Below, in pieces: positions 23,557 to 31,215 of a stretch of 35,370 bases of DNA. Source of the stretch: JAFGED01 sp964551295 (lineage in GTDB: Bacteria; Chloroflexota; Anaerolineae; B4-G1); NCBI GenBank assembly GCA_964551295.1, contig CAZKDJ010000017.1, forward strand, positions 1 to 35,370, written 5' to 3'. The first letter of the stretch is position 1, and each line of letters begins with the position of its first letter. The position numbers were made by a program, and so were the translations under genes. The notes beneath the pieces are model-generated. The model did no database searches and was not told where the DNA came from. It saw only the letters and a list, made by a program, of their open reading frames with translations.

Positions 23557-23897
23557 CTCGCTATGCTGCCGCGATAGATCAAGGCATCACCGGCACCCGC
23601 TTCATGGTGTTCGACCGAACGGGGCAGGTGGTTGCCTCGACGTACGAGGAGCACACGCAGATCACGCCCCGGCCCGGCTGGGTCGAGCACGACGCGGGCG
23701 AGATATGGGCCAAGACGCAGCGCGCGTGGTCAGGCGGGCCTGGCGACCGGGTATGGACAGGGTTGGACGAGTTGCGGGCCAACTGGGGCGTGGACAGGGT
23801 CTTTGAGCCGCGGTGGGACGAGACCCGTCGTGAGGAGGTATATGCGGAGTGGAAGCGCGCGGTGGCGCGCAGCCGGGGATGGGTGCAGGGTGCGTGA
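23553..23897 (+). pseudogene. glpK: Internally deleted glycerol kinase remnant
   Basis: The frame encodes 114 residues, against about 500 in glycerol kinase. Residues 1-56 are a clear GlpK N-terminus: AAAIDQGITGTRFMVFDR (the phosphate-binding loop), EHTQITPRPGWVEHD and EIWAKTQ. Residues from about 66 to 114 are a clear GlpK C-terminus: LDELRANWGVDRVFEP then EVYAEWKRAVARSRGW. About 390 central residues, with the active site and most of both kinase lobes, are gone. The frame is preserved across the junction and ends at the normal place, so this was an in-frame deletion. It cannot be an active kinase. The ATG overlaps the stop of the DUF4276 gene as ATGA, so the remnant is still read as part of that operon. 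Confidence 0.9.
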
Positions 23898-23957
23898 CGC
23901 AATGTGTGCGCCAGCCTGGGTGCGGTGCCTGGAGCGGTCAGTGGATAAAAGGAAGCG

Positions 23958-26456
23958 ATGACAATCCCGACAGACGTGAAAGAACGGCTGACTGCTTTGA
24001 CGTGCACTGTGCTGGGTTCCACCTTGCGAGTGGGGTTGACGTGGCTCAGCCGCCGTCGTCTGCCCAGAACCGGTGGTGTGTTGCAGTTATCCGGCCTCCA
24101 GTCGCCGGTCGAGGTGCTCTACGACCGCTGGGGAGTGCCCCACATCTATGCCCTCACCGAGAGGGATCTGTTCTTCGCCCAGGGGTTCGTGCATGCCCGG
24201 GACCGGCTGTGGCAGATGGACTTTGCGCGGCGGCTCGTCGCCGGGCGGCTCTCGGAGATTTTTGGGGTCCAGACCGTGTCTGCCGATCGTTGGCTCCGTG
24301 TTATGGGCCTCAGGCGGGTGATCGAACAGGAGGTTCTTCTGATCGACGCCGATGTGCGCGCCAACCTGGAGGCCTATGCTGCCGGCGTGAACGCCTGCAT
24401 CGCCCACGACCGCCTGCCGATTGAATTCCTCCTGTTGCGCTACGAACCAGAGCCCTGGACGGTAGCCGATTCATTGTCCTGGCCAAAAGCAGTCGCCTTT
24501 GGGGTTTCGACCGATTGGGAGGCCGAGATTTTGCGTTGTCATCTGATTGCCTGCCTGGGATCGGATACGTGTGCCGAGTTGAGACTGGGCGATCCCGATT
24601 GCTGGCACTACACGCCGCTCGTTGACGCAGGTGGACGCAAAGATGGCCCCCTCGGTCCTTCGATGGATGGGCAGGCACAGTCACTCATCGACATGTTGGG
24701 GACGGACGGTTGGGGTAGCAATAACTGGGTGATATCCGGTGACCGCACGGCCACTGGCGCGCCGCTGCTGGCCAACGACATGCACTTGGCGCTGGGTGCG
24801 CCGTGCATCTGGTACGAGAATCACTTGGTCTGCGGCGATGTGAACGTGACCGGCATCACGTTTCCCGGCGTCGCTGGCGTGATCGCCGGCCACAACGGGC
24901 ACGTTGCATGGGGTTTCACCAACTGCCCGGCCGATGTGCAGGATCTATACGTGGAACGACTGCGTTCCACCGAAAACGGCGGCATGCAGTGCGAGTATGA
25001 AGGCGAGTGGTACGATGCCCAAGTTGTGCGCGAGGAGATCGCCGTCAAGGCCGGCGAGACCGTCGTAGAAGAGGTGGTCATCACCCGGCACGGTCCGATC
25101 ATCAACGAGCTGGTACCCGATTTTTCGGGCGAGCGGCCGTTGGCCTTGTGCTGGGTCTCGCTGGAGCCGGACAGAATGATCGAGGCCGTTTCGGCAATGG
25201 ATCGCGCCCGCGATTGTCACGAATTTCGCCAGGCTCTGCGTCTTTGGACGGTACCCGCACAAAACGTCGTCTACGCCGACGTGGAGGGCAACATCGGCTA
25301 CCAAGTCGCCGGCCGGGTTCCGATACGGGCCAGGGGCCGCGGTCAAGTGCCTGTACCGGGCTGGACGGGGGAATGCGAGTGGACGGGCTACGTCTCATTC
25401 GAGGATTTGCCCCACAGCTACAACCCTCCTGAGGGCTATATTGCCACGGCCAACAACTGTGTTGTCGGCGACGATTATCCGCACTATATCGGTTGCAACT
25501 ACCGGCTGGACGATCGCGCCAAACGGATTAGCGCACTGATCGAGGCGCAAAAAGAGATTGACATAGGCTATGTGAAAAGAATGCATTTCGACCAAGTGTC
25601 GCCCCCGGCACAGGTCGTGGGGCGTTATCTGGGCGGGCTGCACGTGGACGATCCTCAACTGGCTGCCGTCGTCGAAGTGATGCGCGATTGGGATGGCACG
25701 TTGGCGGTCGACAGTGTAGCCGCTACTGTGTACAAGGTCTTTGTACAGCACGTAGCCCTCTTGATGCTTTCTAGCCGGCTGGGTGAGCTTGCGGGGAACT
25801 ATCTGGGCCGGGGGCTCGTACCAGAGTTGCTATGGGAGAACCGCTTCGGTGAACGGGCGCGTGAGTGGTTGCGCGAGACGCTGGCGCAGCCCGAGTCTCA
25901 CTGGTTCGATCTGGGGCAGGGCCGGACGCGCGATTACGTGATGCGCCAGGCGCTGCGCGAGACGGTTGATTTCCTCAAGACCGAACTCGGTCCCCGGGTT
26001 GACGATTGGACGTGGGGCAGACTTCACAAGCTGGTCTTTGCGCATACGTTGGGGAATGCACCGTTTCTTGACAGGGTTTTTAACCGCGGGCCATATCCCG
26101 TGGGTGGCGATGCCAACACCTTGTGGGCTACGCATCCCAAACAGTATGACCTGAGCAGCGATCGTTTGGCCGGCCCGCCTTTTCGCTTCATCGCCGACAT
26201 GGGCGATCTGCGAAACGCGTTGGGGTTGTTGGCGCCCGGCCAGTCGGGCCGCATTGGCAGCCCGCATTACGACGACCAGATCGCGGCTTGGTTTGATGGC
26301 GGGTACCACCCGATGCTCTACGACCGCGAGGATGTGAAACGGGCGGCGAAACGGCGGCTGCGACTGGAGCCAGAACTGGACACCGATTCCCAGATCTTTA
26401 GGATGGCCACCCTTCGTGGGCAGAGAAAGGACAATGGTCCAGCGCCTGAGCAGTGA
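23958..26456 (+). CDS. Penicillin acylase family (Ntn) amidohydrolase
   Basis: The 832-residue precursor is of the penicillin amidase/acyl-homoserine lactone acylase superfamily. These enzymes hydrolyse amide bonds of acylated compounds after autoproteolysis. The alpha subunit region (45-240) has VEVLYDRWGVPHIYA and the DRLWQMD motif. The self-cleavage site GSNNWVISG puts the N-terminal nucleophile at Ser254, followed by TATGAPLLANDMHL with the expected Asn. The beta-subunit Asn and Arg regions (FTNCPADVQDLYVERL, NNCVVGDDYPHYIG) are present. The length is near the family norm. I see no clear signal peptide, only a moderately hydrophobic N-terminus (9-30), so the location is uncertain. AAAAGGAAG precedes the ATG. 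The double thioredoxin gene follows after 22 bases. Confidence 0.93.
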   Translation: MTIPTDVKERLTALTCTVLGSTLRVGLTWLSRRRLPRTGGVLQLSGLQSPVEVLYDRWGVPHIYALTERDLFFAQGFVHARDRLWQMDFARRLVAGRLSEIFGVQTVSADRWLRVMGLRRVIEQEVLLIDADVRANLEAYAAGVNACIAHDRLPIEFLLLRYEPEPWTVADSLSWPKAVAFGVSTDWEAEILRCHLIACLGSDTCAELRLGDPDCWHYTPLVDAGGRKDGPLGPSMDGQAQSLIDMLGTDGWGSNNWVISGDRTATGAPLLANDMHLALGAPCIWYENHLVCGDVNVTGITFPGVAGVIAGHNGHVAWGFTNCPADVQDLYVERLRSTENGGMQCEYEGEWYDAQVVREEIAVKAGETVVEEVVITRHGPIINELVPDFSGERPLALCWVSLEPDRMIEAVSAMDRARDCHEFRQALRLWTVPAQNVVYADVEGNIGYQVAGRVPIRARGRGQVPVPGWTGECEWTGYVSFEDLPHSYNPPEGYIATANNCVVGDDYPHYIGCNYRLDDRAKRISALIEAQKEIDIGYVKRMHFDQVSPPAQVVGRYLGGLHVDDPQLAAVVEVMRDWDGTLAVDSVAATVYKVFVQHVALLMLSSRLGELAGNYLGRGLVPELLWENRFGERAREWLRETLAQPESHWFDLGQGRTRDYVMRQALRETVDFLKTELGPRVDDWTWGRLHKLVFAHTLGNAPFLDRVFNRGPYPVGGDANTLWATHPKQYDLSSDRLAGPPFRFIADMGDLRNALGLLAPGQSGRIGSPHYDDQIAAWFDGGYHPMLYDREDVKRAAKRRLRLEPELDTDSQIFRMATLRGQRKDNGPAPEQ

Positions 26457-26478
26457 GTTTACGAGTTAGGGGGTTGTG

Positions 26479-27189
26479 ATGGTACAGTACGATACACCGA
26501 TCAACGCCAGCGACGCCAGTTTCGAGCGCGTCGTGTTGCAGTCGTCCTTGCCGGTGGCGGCGGTCTTTTGGGCCAAGGGCGAGGTGCCGCGCCGGCAGCT
26601 CAACGACGTGTTGGAGCAAGTGGCCCAGGAATACGCCGGTGAGGCGCTGGTGGTCAAACTGGACGTGGCCGACGCGCCGCAGGCGCATGCGAACTATGAG
26701 GTCGATACACTGCCCCAGTTCCTGTTCTTCCGTGGGGGGAAGCTGGTCGCGCGCGCCCGCGGCCTGCCCACCGCAGAGATGCTGCGTCCGTGGATGGAAT
26801 ACCTGCTGGAGCGTGGGCCAAAGCCGGCGACCAAGAAGCGGCGGCACAAGCAGTCGCCGCCCGGCGTTGATCACCCGCTGGTCGTCACCGATGCCGATTT
26901 CGAGCAGGTGGTGCTACAAGCGAGCGTGCCGGTGCTGGTGGACTTTTGGGCGGCCTGGTGCGGGCCGTGCCGCATGGTCGCCCCGACCGTCGAGCAGCTG
27001 GCGCAATCGTTCGCCGGGCGGGCGCTGATGGTCAAGCTGGACGTGGACGCCAACCCCGCCACGGCGCAGCGATACGGGGTGCAGAGTATACCGATGCTGA
27101 TCTATTTCCGCAACGGGCAGGAGGTGGATCGCGTGGTCGGCGCGCAGCCGGCGCACGTGTTGCGTCAGAAGTTGGAGGCTTTGTTGTGA
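26479..27189 (+). CDS. Tandem thioredoxin-domain protein, first domain without CxxC
   Basis: The 236-residue cytoplasmic protein is made of two thioredoxin folds joined by a basic linker (KKRRHKQSPPG, about 109-119). The second (about 120-236) is canonical: WAAWCGPCRMVAP with Cys141 and Cys144, and the cis-proline region QSIPMLIYF. The first (1-105) keeps the fold (VVKLDVADAP, DTLPQFLFFRGG) but its redox motif is replaced by WAKGEVPRR, so it has no cysteine pair and probably serves as a binding module, as in some chaperone-like thioredoxins. ATG 26479 has AGGGGG five bases upstream; an adjacent GTG is less likely. It lies 22 bases after the acylase gene and is probably co-transcribed with it. 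Confidence 0.93.
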   Translation: MVQYDTPINASDASFERVVLQSSLPVAAVFWAKGEVPRRQLNDVLEQVAQEYAGEALVVKLDVADAPQAHANYEVDTLPQFLFFRGGKLVARARGLPTAEMLRPWMEYLLERGPKPATKKRRHKQSPPGVDHPLVVTDADFEQVVLQASVPVLVDFWAAWCGPCRMVAPTVEQLAQSFAGRALMVKLDVDANPATAQRYGVQSIPMLIYFRNGQEVDRVVGAQPAHVLRQKLEALL

Positions 27190-27219
27190 TCGAGTTTTTG
27201 CAGATGAACCGGCTGACGA

Positions 27220-28116
27220 TTGAAGGATAAATCCATAGACGATCGCACGCTGGCTGCCGCCGGGGTCACGCTTCTCTTCTGGGCCTCGGCGTTTGCTGCG
27301 ATTCGGGCCGGTCTGGCAGCTTACCAGCCGGGCCATCTGGCGCTGCTGCGCTTCCTGGTCGCCTCGGCGGTCCTGGCGGTGTACGCCGTTCTCACACAGA
27401 TGCGGCTGCCGGAGGTGCGCGATCTACCCGCCATGCTGCTGATGGGCTTTTTGGGGATCACCGTCTATCACGTGGCGCTGAACTATGGTGAGGTCGCCGT
27501 GACGGCGGGGGCGGCGAGCCTGCTGATCGCCTCGGCGCCGACTATCACCGCGCTCATGGCGACGATTTTTCTGGGCGAGCGGCTCAAGGTGTGGGGCTGG
27601 GTGGGCATCGTGGTGAGCTTCCTGGGGGTGGTGTTGATCGCCCTGGGTGAGGGCGATCCCTCGATGGACTCGGGATGGCAAGGCATGCGCTTCGAGCCGC
27701 GGGCGTTGTTGATCCTGCTGGCAGCGATTTCCACCAGCCTGTACTTTATTCTGCAGAAGCGGTATCTGGGAAGATACAGCGCGCTGCAACTCGCAGCTTA
27801 CTCGATCTGGGCGGGGACGCTGCCGATGCTGGTCTTTTTGCCGGGGCTGGTGCGGACGCTGCCGGCAGCCCCGTTGGGCGCGACGCTGGCCGTCGTGTAC
27901 CTGGGCGTTTTCCCCGCCGCGCTGGCTTACGTGGCCTGGACGTACGTGCTCTCGCGGTTGCCCGCCTCGATCGCGGGCAGTTTCCTCTACCTCTCACCCG
28001 TCCTGGCTACGCTGATCGCCTGGGTTTGGCTGGGCGAGCTGCCTACCTGGCTCTCCCTGGCGGGCGGGGCGACATCGCTGGCAGGGGTGATCCTGATCAA
28101 CACGCGGGGCAGGTGA
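27220..28116 (+). CDS. EamA/DMT-family drug or metabolite transporter
   Basis: The 298-residue protein has ten hydrophobic helices in two tandem EamA repeats (about 10-140 and 160-295), typical of inner-membrane metabolite exporters. Family features are LLFWASAFAAIRAGL at the start, GAASLLIASAPTITALMA before the first repeat ends, and the second repeat from ILLAAISTSLYFILQKRY. The substrate is unknown. The only plausible start in frame is a TTG at 27220, six bases after an in-frame TGA, with no clear ribosome site. An eight-codon ORF from ATG 27204 to TAA 27230 overlaps it and could couple translation. A lost ATG is the other reading. Confidence 0.88.
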   Translation: MKDKSIDDRTLAAAGVTLLFWASAFAAIRAGLAAYQPGHLALLRFLVASAVLAVYAVLTQMRLPEVRDLPAMLLMGFLGITVYHVALNYGEVAVTAGAASLLIASAPTITALMATIFLGERLKVWGWVGIVVSFLGVVLIALGEGDPSMDSGWQGMRFEPRALLILLAAISTSLYFILQKRYLGRYSALQLAAYSIWAGTLPMLVFLPGLVRTLPAAPLGATLAVVYLGVFPAALAYVAWTYVLSRLPASIAGSFLYLSPVLATLIAWVWLGELPTWLSLAGGATSLAGVILINTRGR

Positions 28117-28120
28117 AACC

Positions 28121-28664
28121 TCAAGGACTCGGGGAAAGAAATGGTCTTCTCAGCAGGTACGTGGTGTAAAAGCAGGCCTCCCGCATCAAGAACCCCCGAT
28201 TGGCTTCTCCAAGTCTCGTACCGGCTGGTCGGCGTGGGAGATGGTTAAGCGTCGATGCCTAGATCTCGGGCGATCGTGACGGCCCTTCTCATGTGCAAAG
28301 GATCGCTGACGATTAGAGCCTTTGTCAGGCCTTGTCGGTCGAGGATTTCCTTCGCGCCCTCTAGGTTTTCGTAGGTGATCCTCGAATGCGTCTCGCAGTA
28401 GATATCCTCGTCCGGGACGCCAAGTTGGACGGCGTATTCCTTGGCTACTTCTGACTCTGCGATTCGATCCCCTTCTCCGATTCCTCCGGTAAAGATGATG
28501 ATGCTGGCCTCTCCGACTGTGTAGAGATTTACAGCGTGTTTGATACGCTCCTCAAATACCGGCGAAGGGCGTTCGCCCCACACGGCTGCTCCCAGGACGA
28601 TGACTGCATCGGCTGGCGAGGCGTGGATTGTGGAGGAGTAGGTGCTATCGTTCCAACAAAATCG
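28121..28664 (-). pseudogene. Decayed YdcF/ElyC-like (DUF218) gene
   Basis: The conserved core is readable on the minus strand. SPADAVIVLGAAVWGERPSP is open from about 28610, then VFEERIKHAVNLY, IIIFTGGIGEGDRIAESEVA, THSRITYENLEGAKEIL and ALIVSDPLHMRRA. DUF218 proteins are membrane-anchored and linked to envelope polysaccharide metabolism. Three lesions are visible. The N-terminal anchor is missing: the frame closes upstream at TGA 28665-28667, inside dtd, and no ATG precedes the core. A TAA replaces the expected Tyr codon after GIDA (stop at 28245-28247). After that the typical PSPTPTSRYETWRSQ continues in frame and then shifts one base to REACFYTTYLLRRPF with a TGA at 28121-28123. The remnant is not translatable as a whole. 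Confidence 0.85.
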
Positions 28665-29082
28665 TCACCGGGCCGTCGTTGTGAATCTCGACCAGCATGT
28701 GGGCCTGAAAGACGCCGGCCTCGACGGGCACGCCGTGATCGTGCAGCGCCTGGGCAAAGTGATCCACCAAAGGCTCGGCCACCTCGGGCGGCGCGGCGTC
28801 GGTGAAGGAAGGGCGGCGGCCCTTGCGCGCGTCGGCGTACAGGGTGAACTGGGAGACGACGAGCGCCGCGCCGCCCGCGTCGAGCAGCCCGGCGTTCATC
28901 TTGCCCTCGTTGTCTTCAAAGATGCGCAGGCCCGCCACCTTGCGCGCCAGCCACTCGGCCTGCTCCTGTGTGTCGCCGTGGGTCACGCCCACCAGCGCCA
29001 CCACGCCGCACCCAATCTGGCCGACGATCTCGCCGTCGACGCTGACGGACGCTTTTTTGACTCGTTGGATGACTGCACGCAT
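28645..29082 (-). CDS. dtd: D-aminoacyl-tRNA deacylase
   Basis: The 145-residue protein has normal length and the expected sequence throughout. MRAVIQRVKKASV starts the protein, SQFTLYAD (77-84) carries the catalytic-site motif, and NDGPVT (135-140) is the second conserved motif. It hydrolyses D-aminoacyl-tRNA in the cytoplasm and protects translation from D-amino acids. The usual GxFGA(x)M segment reads GVFQAHM, a small change of unknown effect. The start ATG overlaps the stop TAA of the PAS gene by one base (TAATG). It is the last gene of the MazG-like/PAS/dtd operon, and its last bases overlap the decayed ydcF remnant. Confidence 0.95.
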   Translation of the reverse strand: MRAVIQRVKKASVSVDGEIVGQIGCGVVALVGVTHGDTQEQAEWLARKVAGLRIFEDNEGKMNAGLLDAGGAALVVSQFTLYADARKGRRPSFTDAAPPEVAEPLVDHFAQALHDHGVPVEAGVFQAHMLVEIHNDGPVTILLER

Positions 29083-29480
29083 TAGTCGAGCAAGCGCTTT
29101 TCGCCCGTCAGCCCTTGCAGCTCCTGGATGTTCTGAGTGACCTCGACGCAGCCCAGGTAGTTGCCGCCCGTGTCCCTCAGGGCATAGTACTCGATGAGCA
29201 CCTTTTGCCTCTCGTCGTCGATGGTCAGGTCGATCCAGAAACGTGCCTTGTCCCGCGTGCCGGCCTTCATCTCTTGCAGGATCTGCTCGACCTTTGGCAG
29301 GCTCTTCTTGGGATGGCAATTTTGGACGCTCTTGCCCAGCACGCCGGTGGGCCGATTGAAGATTCTCGATTCGTGCTTGTTCCAGGCCAGCACCCGGTCA
29401 TCTGCATCGACGACCGAGAACTCGACCGGGATCGTCTCCAGCAGAGCTTCCAGTACGTTTTTGGGTAGTTTGCCGATCAT
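29082..29480 (-). CDS. Stand-alone PAS-domain protein, DUF438 C-terminal type
   Basis: The 132-residue protein is one PAS domain preceded by a short helix. Features are IPVEFSVVDADDRVLAWNKHE, GKSVQNCHPKKSL with the Cys-His pair, RFWIDLTI and GNYLGCVEVTQNI, ending in LQGLTGEKRLLD. These match the PAS domain that closes DUF438 proteins, here without the N-terminal DUF438 half. The Cys-His in NCHP suggests a possible haem or metal site, which is inference. There is no output domain, so it would act by binding a ligand or partner. AGGAGG precedes the ATG at seven bases. It sits in the operon between MazG-like and dtd. Confidence 0.85.
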   Translation of the reverse strand: MIGKLPKNVLEALLETIPVEFSVVDADDRVLAWNKHESRIFNRPTGVLGKSVQNCHPKKSLPKVEQILQEMKAGTRDKARFWIDLTIDDERQKVLIEYYALRDTGGNYLGCVEVTQNIQELQGLTGEKRLLD

Positions 29481-29496
29481 TCTTGCCTCCTATCTT

Positions 29497-29841
29497 TTAC
29501 GCCCGCCCGCGCCACTCCTCGGCGGGGAAGCGCTCCTCGTTCCGCTCCAGCTTGGCCATTACCGCCGCGCTCACGTCCACGTCCAGTGCGTTGGCCAGAA
29601 CGAGGGTGTAGAGCAGGACGTCGGCCATCTCGTCGACCACTTTGGCCAGTTTTTCCTCGTCCTGTAAAGCAGCCCGCGCTTGCTCGTCGGTGCGCCATAG
29701 GAAATGCTCCATCAGTTCCGCGGCCTCAATGGCGATGGCGGCGCTGACGTCTTTGGGCGTGTGAAATTGCTCCCAGTCGCGGGCGGCGTTGAACTCCGCC
29801 ACGCGCTGGCGCAGGTCAGCCAGGGTGGTGTGATCGTCCAT
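29497..29841 (-). CDS. MazG-like nucleotide pyrophosphohydrolase
   Basis: The 114-residue all-alpha NTP pyrophosphohydrolase is of the iMazG/dCTPase type. The metal-binding signature is complete: AIEAAELMEHF (Glu39, Glu42) and VDEMADVLLY (Glu71, Asp74), giving ExxE then ExxD after 28 residues. Such enzymes remove damaged or excess nucleotides (non-canonical NTPs, dCTP) in the cytoplasm. The length fits the single-domain form. I see no clear Shine-Dalgarno before the ATG at 29841. It is the first gene of an operon with the PAS and dtd genes, driven from the promoter at 29932-29960. The exact nucleotide substrate is unknown. Confidence 0.92.
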   Translation of the reverse strand: MDDHTTLADLRQRVAEFNAARDWEQFHTPKDVSAAIAIEAAELMEHFLWRTDEQARAALQDEEKLAKVVDEMADVLLYTLVLANALDVDVSAAVMAKLERNEERFPAEEWRGRA

Positions 29842-29931
29842 TCGATTTGGATGCAGTCCAGTGATTAAAGTTTCGTCCGTGCTTTGCGCGGTTCACGCTA
29901 CTTTTTTTGAGCCGTTATATGCAATGGGCGT

Positions 29932-29960
29932 AGTGTACCACAGGGGAGGGTTTGTGGCAA
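29932..29960 (-). promoter_or_regulatory. Promoter of the MazG-like/PAS/dtd operon
   Basis: On the minus strand TTGCCA (29955-29960), 17 bases, TACACT (29932-29937) with an extended -10 TGG. It lies between the DUF4386 stop and the MazG-like start, about 90 bases upstream of the latter. Confidence 0.7.
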
Positions 29961-29998
29961 TGACGTGTGTATCGTGCGCTTTTTTCTGCTGTCAGATG

Positions 29999-30748
29999 TT
30001 ACGCTTGTCTGTGAAGCATCTTTCCCTCGATCTGCCCGAGCCGGTAGAGCCTTCGGCCGACCAAGACGTACCAAGTCATGAGGAGCAGGGCACTTGGAAG
30101 AATCACGAGCAGGGTGATGATCTCCGATGACGTCAGAGCTTGTCTGAGGCAATCGGCCAACGACAGTGCGTGTGCCAGAATGCCCACGTAGGCGGTTGTC
30201 CTGCTGAAGGTTTGGCTCTGGAACATGATCGATGAGACGATCAGACCCGCAACAGACACCAGGAGGAGGCCCACGTTGAACCCGCCCACGGCGCGTTGGC
30301 CTGTATTGGCGAGCACCGCCTGCCCGGCTGCCAAGAGCGTCGATCTCTGCGCGTCCGTCGTCGCAGCAGCGTACTGGTTGCTGAGGGAAAGCATAGAGAA
30401 GGGGTTATTCGTGGCGAAAAAGATCCCGATTCCCAGAAGGGCAAAAGCCAGCGCGATTGCCATAAGGCCTGGATTGGTTTTTCTGAGCACGATGTAGAGG
30501 GCGAGAAACACCATTATAAACATGGCATACATCGGAATTTCTAACCCCCAAAATCCAAAAAGCCCAATGATCTTGTTGCTCTGGAACAACGTGAACCAAT
30601 CACTTACCGTGCTGGGTTGCGGGTAGAAAGTGAAACCAATAATCTCGCCCAGGGTCAACGCGACCACGATCCAGGCGGCCGCACCGCCGAGCTTGTAGAG
30701 GTTCTTGTAGGCAGAGTCAGCGGTTTCAGCATTGATAAATTGTATCAT
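29999..30748 (-). CDS. DUF4386-family membrane protein
   Basis: The 249-residue protein has about seven hydrophobic segments. The pattern fits the DUF4386 family of bacterial membrane proteins: an early helix at about 21-43, the central GLEIPMYAMFIMVFLALYIV, then AIALAFALLGIGIFFATN. A conserved soluble loop follows (NPFSMLSLSNQYAAATTDAQRSTLLAAGQ), with more helices to the end and a basic C-terminus. Its function is unknown. ATG 30748 has AAGGAT about ten bases upstream. A 26-base stem-loop (30782-30807) lies in the 89-base gap between acpS and this gene. No separate promoter is evident, so it may be read from the M16/acpS operon. Confidence 0.8.
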   Translation of the reverse strand: MIQFINAETADSAYKNLYKLGGAAAWIVVALTLGEIIGFTFYPQPSTVSDWFTLFQSNKIIGLFGFWGLEIPMYAMFIMVFLALYIVLRKTNPGLMAIALAFALLGIGIFFATNNPFSMLSLSNQYAAATTDAQRSTLLAAGQAVLANTGQRAVGGFNVGLLLVSVAGLIVSSIMFQSQTFSRTTAYVGILAHALSLADCLRQALTSSEIITLLVILPSALLLMTWYVLVGRRLYRLGQIEGKMLHRQA

Positions 30749-30781
30749 TTTCAGCCATCCTTTCTCGTCGTCTGATGAGCA

Positions 30782-30807
30782 GCCGGCGTCGCTGCTCTGA
30801 CGCCGGC
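30782..30807. terminator. Stem-loop after acpS
   Basis: GCCGGCGTC (30782-30790) and GACGCCGGC (30799-30807) form a perfect nine-pair stem with an eight-base loop, downstream of acpS on the minus strand. There is no T run, so termination would be weak or factor-dependent. Confidence 0.4.
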
Positions 30808-30837
30808 AATCGGCGGCTGCCCTGAAGGCCCGTGGTT

Positions 30838-31212
30838 CTACTGCGCTACCACGAAGGCGATGGCGTGCTCTTTGGTGTGGGAGAGGCTGACGGCCCACTC
30901 GCCGAGTCCCAACTCCTCGGCGCGCTCGGCGGCGCGGCCAGACAGGCGCACGATGGGCTTGCCACGCTGGTCGCCTAGGACCTCGACGTCCTTCCAGTGG
31001 ATGCCATCGCGGGCCAGGACGCGCATGCCCACGCCCAGTGCCTTGGAAACCGCCTCCTTGGCGGCGAAGCGGGCGGCGAGCTCGGCCACGCGCCCGCGGC
31101 AGTAGAGCACCTCGTTCGGGGTAAAGACGCGCGCCAGGAAGCGGTCGCCGTACCGCTCCAGCGCGCGCTTGATGCGGGCGATCTCGATCAGGTCAACGCC
31201 GGTGGTAAGCAT
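30838..31212 (-). CDS. acpS: Holo-[acyl-carrier-protein] synthase
   Basis: The 124-residue phosphopantetheinyl transferase moves the 4'-phosphopantetheine arm of coenzyme A to acyl carrier protein for lipid synthesis. The magnesium-site residues are visible: Asp7 in GVDLIEI and Glu53 in RFAAKEAVSKALG. The HTKEHAIAFVVAQ end is typical. The length matches AcpS (about 120-126). Its ATG lies three bases after the stop of the non-catalytic M16 gene, so it is the fourth gene of that operon. A terminator-like stem-loop follows. Confidence 0.95.
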   Translation of the reverse strand: MLTTGVDLIEIARIKRALERYGDRFLARVFTPNEVLYCRGRVAELAARFAAKEAVSKALGVGMRVLARDGIHWKDVEVLGDQRGKPIVRLSGRAAERAEELGLGEWAVSLSHTKEHAIAFVVAQ

Positions 31213-31215
31213 CGC

